From the NCBI GenBank assembly GCA_020845895.1, contig JADLEX010000115.1, positions 1 to 39,753 of the forward strand: a stretch of DNA of 39,753 nt, written 5' to 3'. Below, piece by piece: positions 1 through 7,603 of this stretch (its first letter is position 1; each line of letters starts with the position of its first letter). Origin of the DNA: Deltaproteobacteria bacterium. Its GTDB lineage: Bacteria > Lernaellota > Lernaellaia > JACKCT01. Under the pieces are notes generated by a model. The model was not told the DNA's origin, did not search any database, and saw nothing but the letters and a program-made list of their open reading frames with translations. Position numbers and translations under genes: made by a program.

Positions 1-212
1 GACGTCGTGGTCGTGGTGCCGGCGTCGTCGTCGAGATCGTCGTTCAGGGAATCGTCGTCGGGCGTTGCGTCGTCATCCGACTTCGCATCGCCCGCCGAAT
101 CGGACGACGAGCAGTCGCAGGCGGGGAGGAGCAGGAGAAAAATGGCGAGGAGAACGCAGGGGGCGAACCCTTTGTTTTTCCTCGAATCGAATGTTTTCTG
201 AATCGATTTCAT
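1..212 (-). CDS. Poly-Asp lipoprotein, N-terminal part (runs off the left edge)
   Basis: The minus strand opens with ATG at 210-212 and stays open to the window edge, so only about 70 residues are visible. They begin with a basic stretch (MKSIQKTFDSRKNKG), a hydrophobic segment and a lipobox ending LLPAC, which predicts a lipidated envelope protein. After the cysteine comes a Ser/Asp-rich linker with DDD and DDDS clusters, as in at least five other lipoproteins of this window. An AAAGG lies about 11 bases upstream of the ATG. The functional domain is outside the window, so no function can be given. Confidence 0.72.
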   Translation of the reverse strand, partial: MKSIQKTFDSRKNKGFAPCVLLAIFLLLLPACDCSSSDSAGDAKSDDDATPDDDSLNDDLDDDAGTTTTT

Positions 213-490
213 TCGACGAAGCGCCTTTTATCGAATCATGTCGAGCGCGTCACCGGCGAAACTCTTCACAGGGTGACACAAACAAACGGGAGCCGTCAAC
301 AAAGATCTTTGTGAATTTGAGGAGGAAGGGAAGACGAGGTATCGACGCGTAAAAACCACCGAACCCTCGCGATTCATCCCGGTCGGGGCAGAGACTATTT
401 GCCGAACGCCTGACGCACGACATCACGGCACTTTTTCGGAAAACGAATGCATCGGAACAAGCGAATCGCTCATGCGCCGCGTGGAAAATC
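213..490. other. Intergenic region with a perfect 14-bp palindrome
   Basis: No credible gene lies between the two minus-strand genes here. The only clear structure is the perfect palindrome ACAAAGATCTTTGT at 299-312, about 90 bases upstream of the lipoprotein start on the minus strand. It could be an operator. I see no good promoter or terminator. Confidence 0.4.
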
Positions 491-1819
491 TCATTCAGGC
501 CGAGGCGGGGAAAGCTGGGCGCGCTGGAGCGCTTCCGTCTTTTCTTTTTGCTCGCGAACGCACCGCTCGCCAAGCCGAATACGCTCGGCCACCAGTCCCA
601 GGTGGATGATCGTCAGCACGCCGAGCGGGTAGATGAGGTGGATCCACACTGACCACCGCGCGAGCATGACATGCGCCCCGACGATCACTCCCAGTCCGAG
701 CGCGGGACCGACCATCACCGTGGTCACGGGGGGCAGATGGGGAACGCACAGCGCGAGGATGAGCGCGATGGCGACCATCATCGCGACCTCGAACGCGCGC
801 ACGAACTCGTCGCGCCACAAAAAAGAATTTTCGAGCGCGTTCGCCACGGCGGTCGCGTGCAACGCGACGCCCGGAAGGTAGGGGTCGTACATCGTGCGGA
901 AGATGTCGTCCGACGAACGGCCGCTGACGCCCACGAGTACCGCGGCGTCTTTCGCGAAATTCTCGGGCAGTCCGCGCGTCACGATGTCGTTGAAATTCAC
1001 CGATTCGAACACCCCGAGGGGACCATACTGCGAGAGCCACAGATAACCGGTCGGATCGGGATGCAACGGCTGGCCGCCGAGATACGGTCCCGAGTACCAC
1101 GAGCCGCCCTCCGAACGCAGAACCAGCGAATTGGAGTCGAGATAGGTGCGCACCACGGCCAAGCTGAACGGGAACCAGTAAGCGGACTCGTGCCACATCG
1201 CGGCCGGGACTTTGCGCGGATGGCCGTCGGGGTCGGTAACGACGCTGAAGAATCCGAGCGCCGACGCGGCGCGGAGAATCTCGCGGTCCGGCGACAGCGC
1301 CAGCGCCGGGAGATCTTCGGCGATGAATGCCTGCGCCTCCGGATCGCGCGTCGCATCGAGCAGACGCCGTCGGCCCATCGACTCGCCAAGCGCGAGGCGC
1401 GAATCACGGAAGTCGAGTCGCCAGTTGAATCCGATCACCACCCGCCCGCACGAGCGCATCGCATCGGCGAGAAGCGCCCGACTCGCGTCGCCGCCGGCGG
1501 CCTCGGGAGAGAAATAGATGTCGAGACCGATCGCCCTCGCCCCCTGATCGCAGAGCTGCCGGATCACGCCGGCGAGCTCGGTGCGCATGCGATCGTCCAT
1601 GCCGTAACGCACGCGGCTGACGTCGTCGATCAACACCAACCGCACCGGCGCGACAGGGCTGCGTGGACCGCGCAGCAGAAGGCGTTGATCGACGAGACGC
1701 ATCTCGTAGAGTTCCAGAAAGTCGGGGGCGTAGAAATAGACGATGAGCGTCGCGAACAGGATCGTCACGGCGATTCCGAGGGAGCGACGGATCGTCAGGC
1801 GGTCGCGCGTTTTTCGCAT
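491..1819 (-). CDS. CHASE2 sensory domain membrane protein without an output domain
   Basis: The 442-residue protein has an N-terminal membrane segment (about 12-30), a large extracytoplasmic CHASE2-type domain (about 35-330) and three hydrophobic segments near 345-415. CHASE2 cues seen include VRLVLIDDVSR, ARAIGLDIYFS and AVLVGVSGRSSDDIF. In the CHASE2 family the three C-terminal membrane helices normally lead into an adenylate/guanylate cyclase, kinase or GGDEF domain. Here the protein stops after a short charged helix of about 30 residues (EQKEKTEALQRAQ). It may signal through a partner or be a stand-alone sensor. No strong Shine-Dalgarno precedes the ATG at 1817-1819. It is transcribed away from dnaA. 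Confidence 0.8.
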   Translation of the reverse strand: MRKTRDRLTIRRSLGIAVTILFATLIVYFYAPDFLELYEMRLVDQRLLLRGPRSPVAPVRLVLIDDVSRVRYGMDDRMRTELAGVIRQLCDQGARAIGLDIYFSPEAAGGDASRALLADAMRSCGRVVIGFNWRLDFRDSRLALGESMGRRRLLDATRDPEAQAFIAEDLPALALSPDREILRAASALGFFSVVTDPDGHPRKVPAAMWHESAYWFPFSLAVVRTYLDSNSLVLRSEGGSWYSGPYLGGQPLHPDPTGYLWLSQYGPLGVFESVNFNDIVTRGLPENFAKDAAVLVGVSGRSSDDIFRTMYDPYLPGVALHATAVANALENSFLWRDEFVRAFEVAMMVAIALILALCVPHLPPVTTVMVGPALGLGVIVGAHVMLARWSVWIHLIYPLGVLTIIHLGLVAERIRLGERCVREQKEKTEALQRAQLSPPRPE

Positions 1820-2252
1820 GGAGGCGGATCATAGCACGGCGTCGAAGTCGCACAACATCCTCGCGCGCCCGGCTCGAAAACGACGCTTCCGGCCGCCGCC
1901 TCGCATGGGTCCGATTGTTGAAAAAAAAGCGCGGGCAAAAAATTTCCACGGAAAAGTTCGCGACGCGAAACGTCGCCGCGCGCGCGGCGTTTTCCATCGC
2001 CGCTAAATCACACGGAAAATTCCGAGTACCCCGGCCGCGCCGACGAAAAAAACGAGCCGTTTTTGAACGACATCGTGTGAGCAAACTCACTTTATTCTGG
2101 CCGAGCGGACCCTTGCCCACGGACTCCCCATCGGCCGGCCGCGACGGGTCCGGGTGACAAATTTTCGGGGCTTTTTGCTGGCTTAGACGTGGGCGTGGCG
2201 CTTGTGCGGCGAGGGGTGTGACGACGAGGTGTCGGCGAGGCGAAAAAGTCGC

Positions 2253-2280
2253 TTGCAATCGGTTTTGGCTTATGTATACT
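2253..2280 (+). promoter_or_regulatory. Sigma-70-type promoter of dnaA
   Basis: TTGCAA at 2253-2258 and TATACT at 2275-2280 are separated by 16 bases, close to consensus. Transcription would start near 2287, leaving a leader of about 235 bases before the dnaA ATG. Confidence 0.6.
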
Positions 2281-2360
2281 CGCCCGGACACTGAGCAACG
2301 CGTTCCACGAAGCACCTGTCCGACGATCCGAATTCCTCTGAGGGGGGGAAGGCCGATTCT

Positions 2361-2446
2361 TGTGGACAGGATTCGACTGAATTGAAATTTTCATCGTGAT
2401 TTCAATGATTTGGCAAAAGACGCGCCTGTGGAATGTCTGTGGATCT
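2361..2446 (+). promoter_or_regulatory. Cluster of DnaA-box-like motifs
   Basis: TGTGGACAG (2361-2369), TGTGGAATG (2427-2435) and TGTGGATCT (2438-2446) match the DnaA-box complement TGTGGATAA at 7, 6 and 7 of 9 positions. All lie in the same orientation inside the dnaA leader. They could serve origin function or dnaA autoregulation. Confidence 0.4.
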
Positions 2447-2459
2447 TTGCGACGGGGGC

Positions 2460-2505
2460 AATCGGGGGCAAATCCCGATTGATGAGTTATCTTAGCTAAT
2501 GATAA
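2460..2505 (+). promoter_or_regulatory. Hairpin and AT-rich imperfect palindrome in the dnaA leader
   Basis: AATCGGG at 2460-2466 pairs perfectly with CCCGATT at 2474-2480 around a 7-base loop. It is followed at 2487-2505 by an imperfect palindrome centred on TTAGCTAA and flanked by TTATC and GATAA. Both sit just before the AAGGAG at 2511-2516, so they could affect translation of dnaA or assist unwinding. Confidence 0.4.
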
Positions 2506-2521
2506 TTCGCAAGGAGCTGCG

Positions 2522-3901
2522 ATGAGCCCCGATTGGACGCGGGTGAAAGACGTTCTGGCCGAACGCATCGATGCCCGGGATTTCACCGCCTGGATCGAGC
2601 CGCTGGTTGTGGATAAACAGGGTGGCGATCACCTTCGGCTCCTCGCCCCGAACAAGTTCGTCTCCGATTGGTTTCAGGAGCACTACGCCGGTTTCGTCCA
2701 CGAAATCCTCTTCGAGCTGACCAGCCGAAAGGTGCGCCTCGAAGTCGAAGTGGACGAGGCGCTCAAGGCCCGGCAAATGTCATTCGGCCGGCCTTTTCTC
2801 GGCGATCCCCAGGTCGCGCCGGCGCCGCTGCCCGAAAAGGTGCTCAAGAAGCCCGCGCGGACGCATTTCGTCTCCGACCACATCCAGCTCAATCCTAAAT
2901 ACACCTTCAGCCGCTTCATCGTCGGGCCGAGCAACCAGTTCGCCCACGCGGCGGCGCACTCCGTGGCACGTAAGCCGGGGGCCGCCTTCAACCCTCTCTT
3001 CTTTTACGGCGGCACGGGACTCGGCAAGACGCACCTGCTCCACGCTATCGGCCACTACCTGCAGGCGGCCGACAAGCCGACACCGGTGGTGCTGATGACC
3101 TCGGAGCGTTTCACCAACGAGTTGATCGAGGCGATCCGGGGCCAAAAGCTCAACGCGTTCCGCAAGAAATTCCGCCAGACGACGGCCCTGCTGATCGACG
3201 ACATCCAGTTCCTGTCGGGCAAGGAACGCACGCAGGAAGAGTTTTTCCACACCTTCAACGAGCTTTACGAGAGCGGCGCGCAGATCGTGCTGACCTCGGA
3301 TCGCCCGCCGAACCAGATGGACCGCCTGGACGACCGGCTGCGTTCGCGGTTCGGCTGGGGGCTCATCGCCGACATCCAGCCCGCTGAACTCGAAACACGG
3401 ATTGCGATCCTTCGTGAACTGGCCAAGGACAGCAACACGGATTTGCCCGAGGACACGGCAATGTTCCTGGCGGAGCATTTCCAGATCAACATTCGCGAAC
3501 TCGAAGGCGCCTTCATCCGCGTGTCGGCCTATGCCTCGCTCAACGGGGTGCCGATCAGCGTGGACATGTCGCGGCGCGTGCTCAAGAGCGTAATCGGCGA
3601 CGTGGAGAGCCCGATCGCCCTGTCCGAGATCCACCGCGAGGTTTGCGATTACTTCAAGATCAAGATGGGCGACCTCGAGGGCAAGCGCAAGATGCGCAAC
3701 GTGGCCCTACCCCGTCAGATCGCCGGATACTTGGCCCGCGAGCTCACCGATGCGAGCTTTCCGGAGATCGGCCGGTCGCTGGGCGGACGGGACCATACGA
3801 CGATCATGCATGCCCACCGCAAGATCGCCGAGGTCCGGCGCAAGGACTCGGGGCTGGACCGTTCCATCGCCGAAATCGCCCGGAGGTTGAAAAAACTGTA
3901 A
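2522..3901 (+). CDS. dnaA: Chromosomal replication initiator protein DnaA
   Basis: DnaA binds DnaA boxes at the origin and, with ATP, melts the duplex to load the helicase. The 459-residue protein has the full layout: domain I (about 1-75), a short linker, the AAA+ domain III and the DNA-binding domain IV. Walker A is GGTGLGKT at 163-170. Walker B is ALLIDDI at 222-228. The DnaA signature GGRDHTT lies at 421-427. Length is normal for the family. AAGGAG at 2511-2516 fits the ATG at 2522. The usual partner dnaN does not follow; a lipoprotein gene does. Confidence 0.98.
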   Translation: MSPDWTRVKDVLAERIDARDFTAWIEPLVVDKQGGDHLRLLAPNKFVSDWFQEHYAGFVHEILFELTSRKVRLEVEVDEALKARQMSFGRPFLGDPQVAPAPLPEKVLKKPARTHFVSDHIQLNPKYTFSRFIVGPSNQFAHAAAHSVARKPGAAFNPLFFYGGTGLGKTHLLHAIGHYLQAADKPTPVVLMTSERFTNELIEAIRGQKLNAFRKKFRQTTALLIDDIQFLSGKERTQEEFFHTFNELYESGAQIVLTSDRPPNQMDRLDDRLRSRFGWGLIADIQPAELETRIAILRELAKDSNTDLPEDTAMFLAEHFQINIRELEGAFIRVSAYASLNGVPISVDMSRRVLKSVIGDVESPIALSEIHREVCDYFKIKMGDLEGKRKMRNVALPRQIAGYLARELTDASFPEIGRSLGGRDHTTIMHAHRKIAEVRRKDSGLDRSIAEIARRLKKL

Positions 3902-3925
3902 TCTTTATCACCAAACTGTGCGTAG

Positions 3926-3944
3926 GGGCTTTCGCACAAAGCCC
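3926..3944 (+). terminator. Short hairpin after dnaA
   Basis: GGGCTTT (3926-3932) and AAAGCCC (3938-3944) form a perfect 7-bp stem with a 5-base loop, 25 bases after the dnaA stop. There is no T-run, so termination is uncertain. The stem directly abuts the -35 element of the next gene. Confidence 0.4.
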
Positions 3945-3973
3945 TTGACCCCGAAATAACGCGGTGCTATTGA
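3945..3973 (+). promoter_or_regulatory. Promoter of the small lipoprotein gene
   Basis: TTGACC at 3945-3950 and TATTGA at 3968-3973 are separated by 17 bases, upstream of the gene starting at 4065. The same TTGAC-N17-TATTGA arrangement occurs on the minus strand at 27530-27558. Confidence 0.5.
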
Positions 3974-4064
3974 TCCCCGCTAGATTCTGGTCTGGACGGG
4001 TCTGGTTATTGTCCTCCGGCTCGCGAGTCGGGGGCAAGACGTCAAACACTACGGAGGGTACGAG

Positions 4065-4388
4065 ATGAAGTTCGAACGTTTCATGTTCCTGGCCCTGATT
4101 GCCTCGTTGGTCCTGTCGATGGGCCTCGTGGTCGCTTGCGGCGACGATGACGACGACGACGACGACGACACCGCGGACGACGACTCCGACGACGACGCCG
4201 ACGACGACTCCGGCAGCGGCTGCGAAGAAGCCCTCGGCGACAACGTCGAGATGTGCTTCGAGGAAATCACGACCGCCGATGTCTGCGCTCAGGAAGATGC
4301 GGACTGCTGGGTCGCCTGCTTTGAGGCTTCCGAAGAGTGCGGTGACTGGAACGACTGCCTCGTGGCCGACTGCGGCTACGCCGCGTAA
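4065..4388 (+). CDS. Small Cys-rich poly-Asp lipoprotein
   Basis: The 107-residue protein starts with a signal peptide and a lipobox ending VVAC. The lipidated cysteine would be followed by Gly and nine Asp, then further Asp clusters. The C-terminal 55 residues hold seven cysteines, including ECGDWNDCLVADCG, which suggests a small disulfide-bonded domain. GGAGGG at 4053-4058 supports the ATG. It has its own promoter and a strong terminator. The Cys-rich part resembles in style the lipoprotein at 30190-30645 (ECDDW...DCLADAY), but I recognise no named family. Confidence 0.8.
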   Translation: MKFERFMFLALIASLVLSMGLVVACGDDDDDDDDDTADDDSDDDADDDSGSGCEEALGDNVEMCFEEITTADVCAQEDADCWVACFEASEECGDWNDCLVADCGYAA

Positions 4389-4410
4389 TTTCCGATCAAA
4401 CGGAAAACTC

Positions 4411-4440
4411 GAAACCCCGTCGCTTCGGCGACGGGGTTTC
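4411..4440. terminator. Strong bidirectional intrinsic terminator
   Basis: A 13-bp perfect stem (4411-4423 with 4428-4440) encloses a TTCG tetraloop. The plus side ends in TTTCTCTTT and the minus side in A/T-rich sequence. It lies between the convergent lipoprotein gene and hemL and can serve both. Confidence 0.9.
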
Positions 4441-4469
4441 TCTTTGGCGGTGGATAGGGGCGATCGGGC

Positions 4470-5753
4470 TCAAGCCACGGCGCGGAACGCCTCGGCCGCG
4501 ACCGCCACTGTCTGGTCGATATCCTCGTCCGAATGGGCCGCGCTGATGAAAGCCGCCTCGAACTGCGACGGCGGCCAGTACACGCCCGCGTCGAGCAAGG
4601 CGTGGAACCATCGCCCGAACCGGGCGGTATCGGACCCCTTGGCGCCGGTGAGATCGGTAACGGGTCCAGCCTGAAAGAAGACCGTCAGCATCGATCCCAC
4701 CCGGTTGACGCAAGCCGGCACTCCGGCCGCGCGCGCGGCCTCGACCAGTCCCGCCTCGAGCCGGCCGCCCAGGTGCGCCAGTTTGTCGTAAACGGGCTGG
4801 TCGAGGTGCGTGAGCATGGCGATGCCCGCGGCCATGGCGACGGGATTCCCCGAGAGAGTCCCCGCCTGATAAACCGGCCCCAGCGGGCTGACGTGATCCA
4901 TGATGCGCGCGCTCGCTCCGTAGGCCCCCACCGGCATGCCGCCGCCGATCACCTTGCCCATCGTCGTGATGTCGGGCATCACCGCGTAGAGCGCCTGCGC
5001 GCCGCCCGACGACACCCGAAAGCCGGTCATGACTTCGTCGAAAATCAGCAGGATGCCCTCGGCGTCGCACAGGCGGCGCAGCCCTTCGAGAAACCCCTCG
5101 CGCGGGCGCACGACGCCCATATTGCCCACCACGGGCTCCAGGATGACTGCGGCGATCTGCCCCGCGTTCTCCCTCGCGATGGCGCGCACGGCGTCGAGAT
5201 CGTTGTACGGGGCGGTCAGGGTGTCACGCGCGACGCCCTCGGTGATGCCCGCCGAGTCGGGCACGCCGAACGTGAGCGCGCCGGAACCCGCCGCGATCAG
5301 AAACGCGTCGCCGTGCCCGTGGTAGCAGCCTTCGAACTTGAGGATCTTCGCCCGCCCGGTCACGCCCCGCGCCACGCGGATCGCCGACATGGTCGCCTCG
5401 GTCCCCGAGTTCACGAATCGCACCTTCTCGACCGACGGCACGCGCTCCCGCACGAGCCGCGCCAGTACCGCCTCACTGCGTCCCGAAGTGCCGAAGCTGG
5501 TGCCGAGCTTCGCCTGTTCGATAATCGCGTTCACCACGGGCGGGAACGAATGGCCGAGGATGTGCGGCCCCCACGAGCCGACGTAGTCGATGTAGGCGTT
5601 GCCGTCCTCGTCGCGCATGCGCGACCCCGAGCCCTCGCGCATGAAGACCGGTGTGCCGCCCACGGACTTGAAGGCTCGCACGGGCGAGTTCACGCCGCCG
5701 ACGAGCAGGTCGCGGGCTTCGCTGAACAGGGCTTGAGACGTTTGGCGATTCAT
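4470..5753 (-). CDS. hemL: Glutamate-1-semialdehyde 2,1-aminomutase
   Basis: HemL is a PLP enzyme that converts glutamate-1-semialdehyde to 5-aminolevulinate in the C5 route of tetrapyrrole synthesis. The 427-residue protein has the family opening (FSEARDLLVGGVNSPVRAF), the VNSGTEATMSAIRVARG motif and the PLP lysine in TTMGKVIGGG at K267. Length is standard. A GGGGGA precedes the ATG at 5751-5753. It is divergent from psd with only about 56 bases between. The terminator at 4411-4440 ends it. Confidence 0.97.
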   Translation of the reverse strand: MNRQTSQALFSEARDLLVGGVNSPVRAFKSVGGTPVFMREGSGSRMRDEDGNAYIDYVGSWGPHILGHSFPPVVNAIIEQAKLGTSFGTSGRSEAVLARLVRERVPSVEKVRFVNSGTEATMSAIRVARGVTGRAKILKFEGCYHGHGDAFLIAAGSGALTFGVPDSAGITEGVARDTLTAPYNDLDAVRAIARENAGQIAAVILEPVVGNMGVVRPREGFLEGLRRLCDAEGILLIFDEVMTGFRVSSGGAQALYAVMPDITTMGKVIGGGMPVGAYGASARIMDHVSPLGPVYQAGTLSGNPVAMAAGIAMLTHLDQPVYDKLAHLGGRLEAGLVEAARAAGVPACVNRVGSMLTVFFQAGPVTDLTGAKGSDTARFGRWFHALLDAGVYWPPSQFEAAFISAAHSDEDIDQTVAVAAEAFRAVA

Positions 5754-5809
5754 GGAATGGTCCCCCGCGCGCGATTCGTTCGCGACGCCGACGCCGATCG
5801 CGTCGAAGC

Positions 5810-6877
5810 GTGTCTTTAGCAGGAATGCCGACTTTGCATCAACACGACATGGACGTGAATAAGACCAAAATTCCCGAAAAGCCCGGCTGGCACGGCGAGC
5901 ACGTGGAGCGCGCCACCGGCGAGATCGGGCTCGAGCCGATCATGGGCGACGCGTGGATCCGCCGCCTTTATGAGGACCTGCCCGGTGTGAGCCGGGGCGC
6001 GTTGATGGCGCTCACCTCGCGTCTCGTGAGCCGCGTGCTGGCCTACCTCGCGTTCGACGCACCCTTCACGCGAACCGACGCCGCGGGGTTCGCCGAGCAA
6101 AACGGCATCGATCTCGCCGAGGCGATCCAGCCGCCGGGTGGTTTTCGCACGCGCCGCGACGTCTTCCTGCGAAAACTCGACTATGAGCGCGTCCGTCCGG
6201 TGTCCGGGCGCGAGGACGCCGCCGTTTGCCTCGCCGATGCGAAGCTCATTTGCGGCGAACTGGGCGAGGGCACGCGGCTGCCGGTGAAAAATCGCTGGTT
6301 CGATCTCGAAACGCTCGTGGGCCGGTCAAGCGTGGCGCGCGAATTCGCCGGCGGCACGTTCGCGGTCTTTCGGCTCGCCCCGCCCGACTACCACTGGTTC
6401 CACGCGCCGGTCTCCGGGCTCGTGCGCGAGAGCTACCCGCTCGCGGGGCGTTACTTCAGCGTCAACCCCCGGGCGATCCGCGCGCTGCCCCACGTGTTGT
6501 CGGACAACGCGCGCGCGGTCGCGATCATCGACACCGACATCGAGGGCGGCACGGGGATCGGGCTCGTCGCCGTGATCCCCGTCGCGGCGCAGGTGATCGG
6601 AAAAATCGTCTGGGCGTCGAGCGAGCGCGGCTACGACGAGCCCAAGGTGGTCGCGCCGGGTCTTTTCGTTCAACGAGGCCGACCGATGGGCTTTTTCGCG
6701 CCGGGCAGTTCCACCGTGGTCGCGCTGTTTCAGCCCGGCCGCATCCTGAGCGACAGCGACCTCACCGCCCTCATGGCGCGGGACGACGTGCCGACGCTCT
6801 ACACCGAGGATGTCTTCGGCCGGCGCGCCGCCGAGGTCGCCGTGCGCGTCAATGAGAGTTTCGCGACGAGGATGTGA
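5810..6877 (+). CDS. psd: Phosphatidylserine decarboxylase proenzyme, large type
   Basis: Psd decarboxylates phosphatidylserine to phosphatidylethanolamine at the membrane, using a pyruvoyl group made by self-cleavage. The 355-residue protein carries FRLAPPDYHWFH (Asp/His needed for self-processing), YFSVNP and the C-terminal processing segment PGSSTVVALF. The usual LGST or GGST reads GSST here (G299-S300-S301-T302), so the cleaved bond is G299-S300 or S300-S301. The frame opens with GTG at 5810. ATG at 5825 or 5849 are alternatives, and none has a strong Shine-Dalgarno. The length matches the larger proenzyme subtype, not the E. coli form of about 320 residues. Confidence 0.88.
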   Translation: MSLAGMPTLHQHDMDVNKTKIPEKPGWHGEHVERATGEIGLEPIMGDAWIRRLYEDLPGVSRGALMALTSRLVSRVLAYLAFDAPFTRTDAAGFAEQNGIDLAEAIQPPGGFRTRRDVFLRKLDYERVRPVSGREDAAVCLADAKLICGELGEGTRLPVKNRWFDLETLVGRSSVAREFAGGTFAVFRLAPPDYHWFHAPVSGLVRESYPLAGRYFSVNPRAIRALPHVLSDNARAVAIIDTDIEGGTGIGLVAVIPVAAQVIGKIVWASSERGYDEPKVVAPGLFVQRGRPMGFFAPGSSTVVALFQPGRILSDSDLTALMARDDVPTLYTEDVFGRRAAEVAVRVNESFATRM

Positions 6878-6907
6878 AGCGCGGCGCGCGACAACTTACC
6901 CCCAAGC

Positions 6908-7207
6908 TCATCGCGCGATCCGCAGTTCCTTGGCGATGCCCTCGGCGAGCCACAACCGAATCAGGGTTTGATAGGGGATGGATTTGAGCGTGGCGATTTT
7001 CCGCAGGGCGATGATCTGCGCCTCGTCGAGCTTCACGGACACGTTTTTCAGCCGGCGCTTTCGCTCGCCTTTGAGAATCTGATCGCGAAGCTCCTCGTCG
7101 AGGGCAAACTCGACCGGTCGCTCCTCCAGTTCGCCGAGCACGCCGTGGCGGTCATAAAACGCGGCGGGGTCCGCAATCCGTTCGTTTTTCGTCTTCGCGC
7201 TCGCCAT
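6908..7207 (-). CDS. brnA: BrnA/CopG-type antitoxin
   Basis: The 99-residue protein has a disordered N-terminal half that would wrap the toxin (ADPAAFYDRHG, ELEERPVEF). Its C-terminal half reads NVSVKLDEAQIIALRKIA followed by a second helix (PYQTLIRLWLAEGIA), the ribbon-helix-helix layout of CopG/BrnA antitoxins. It lies three bases after the toxin gene, with an AAGGGG inside the end of that gene. Toxin-first order is typical of BrnTA. The antitoxin would neutralise BrnT and autorepress the pair. Confidence 0.82.
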   Translation of the reverse strand: MASAKTKNERIADPAAFYDRHGVLGELEERPVEFALDEELRDQILKGERKRRLKNVSVKLDEAQIIALRKIATLKSIPYQTLIRLWLAEGIAKELRIAR

Positions 7208-7210
7208 GGC

Positions 7211-7507
7211 CTACCCCTTCCCGTGACGCTCGTAATAGCGCCGTTCCGCCCGCCCCATGTCCCAACCCGTGATGACGCGGATGAGGCCGCGTTCACGCTC
7301 CTCGAACACGATGACCAGCAGGCGGCCGGCATGTGTGCTTCCGAAGGCGGCATAATGACCCTTCTTCGTCTTCCGCACCAACGGAGAACGGGCCAGGACC
7401 TGCTCAGCCTCTTCGGGTTCGATCCCGTGGCCCAGCGCGAGGTGGAGTTCGTTTCCGTCGTCCCATTCGAAGTCTCGAATGCGCAAGCCGCCTCCGATAA
7501 TGGTCAT
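7211..7507 (-). CDS. brnT: BrnT family ribonuclease toxin
   Basis: BrnT toxins are small RelE-fold ribonucleases that halt translation. The protein shows the family signatures RDFEWDDGNELH, HGIEPEEAEQVL, GRLLVIVFEER and the C-terminal RVITGWDMGRAERRYYERH. The frame opens with ATG at 7505-7507, but a good promoter ends at 7508, so the transcript would begin at or after that ATG. A TTG at 7484-7486, preceded by GGAGG, would give a protein starting RIRDFEWD, which matches the usual family start. I favour the TTG. It forms an operon with the antitoxin. Confidence 0.85.
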   Translation of the reverse strand: MTIIGGGLRIRDFEWDDGNELHLALGHGIEPEEAEQVLARSPLVRKTKKGHYAAFGSTHAGRLLVIVFEERERGLIRVITGWDMGRAERRYYERHGKG

Positions 7508-7536
7508 ACATTAGAGGACAAATGCCACGACGTCAA
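7508..7536 (-). promoter_or_regulatory. Promoter of the brnTA operon
   Basis: On the minus strand TTGACG (7536-7531) and TAATGT (7513-7508) are 17 bases apart. The -10 element touches the first ATG of the toxin frame, which argues for a downstream start codon. Confidence 0.6.
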
Positions 7537-7603
7537 ACCGTTCGCACGGTCCGGCCCGATTGGCCGCCCCTTCCCCGCCCCGCGGATCCCTCGCCGATCC
7601 GAC

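Larger units (their letters stand above)
1820..2521. other. Gene-free dnaA upstream region, possible replication origin
   Basis: About 700 bases separate the divergent CHASE2 gene and dnaA. The region holds the dnaA promoter, three same-orientation DnaA-box-like TGTGGA motifs, a 7-bp hairpin and an AT-rich imperfect palindrome just before the ribosome binding site. There is also GTGAG/CTCAC with a 4-base loop at 2077-2090. In many bacteria oriC lies next to dnaA, so this is a candidate origin. The boxes match the consensus only partly, and dnaN, rpmH and gyrB are not adjacent. Confidence 0.4.

Noticed and set aside
671-1834. Open frame of 387 codons on the plus strand
   Set aside because: It is antisense to the CHASE2 gene and shows no domain or signal peptide.
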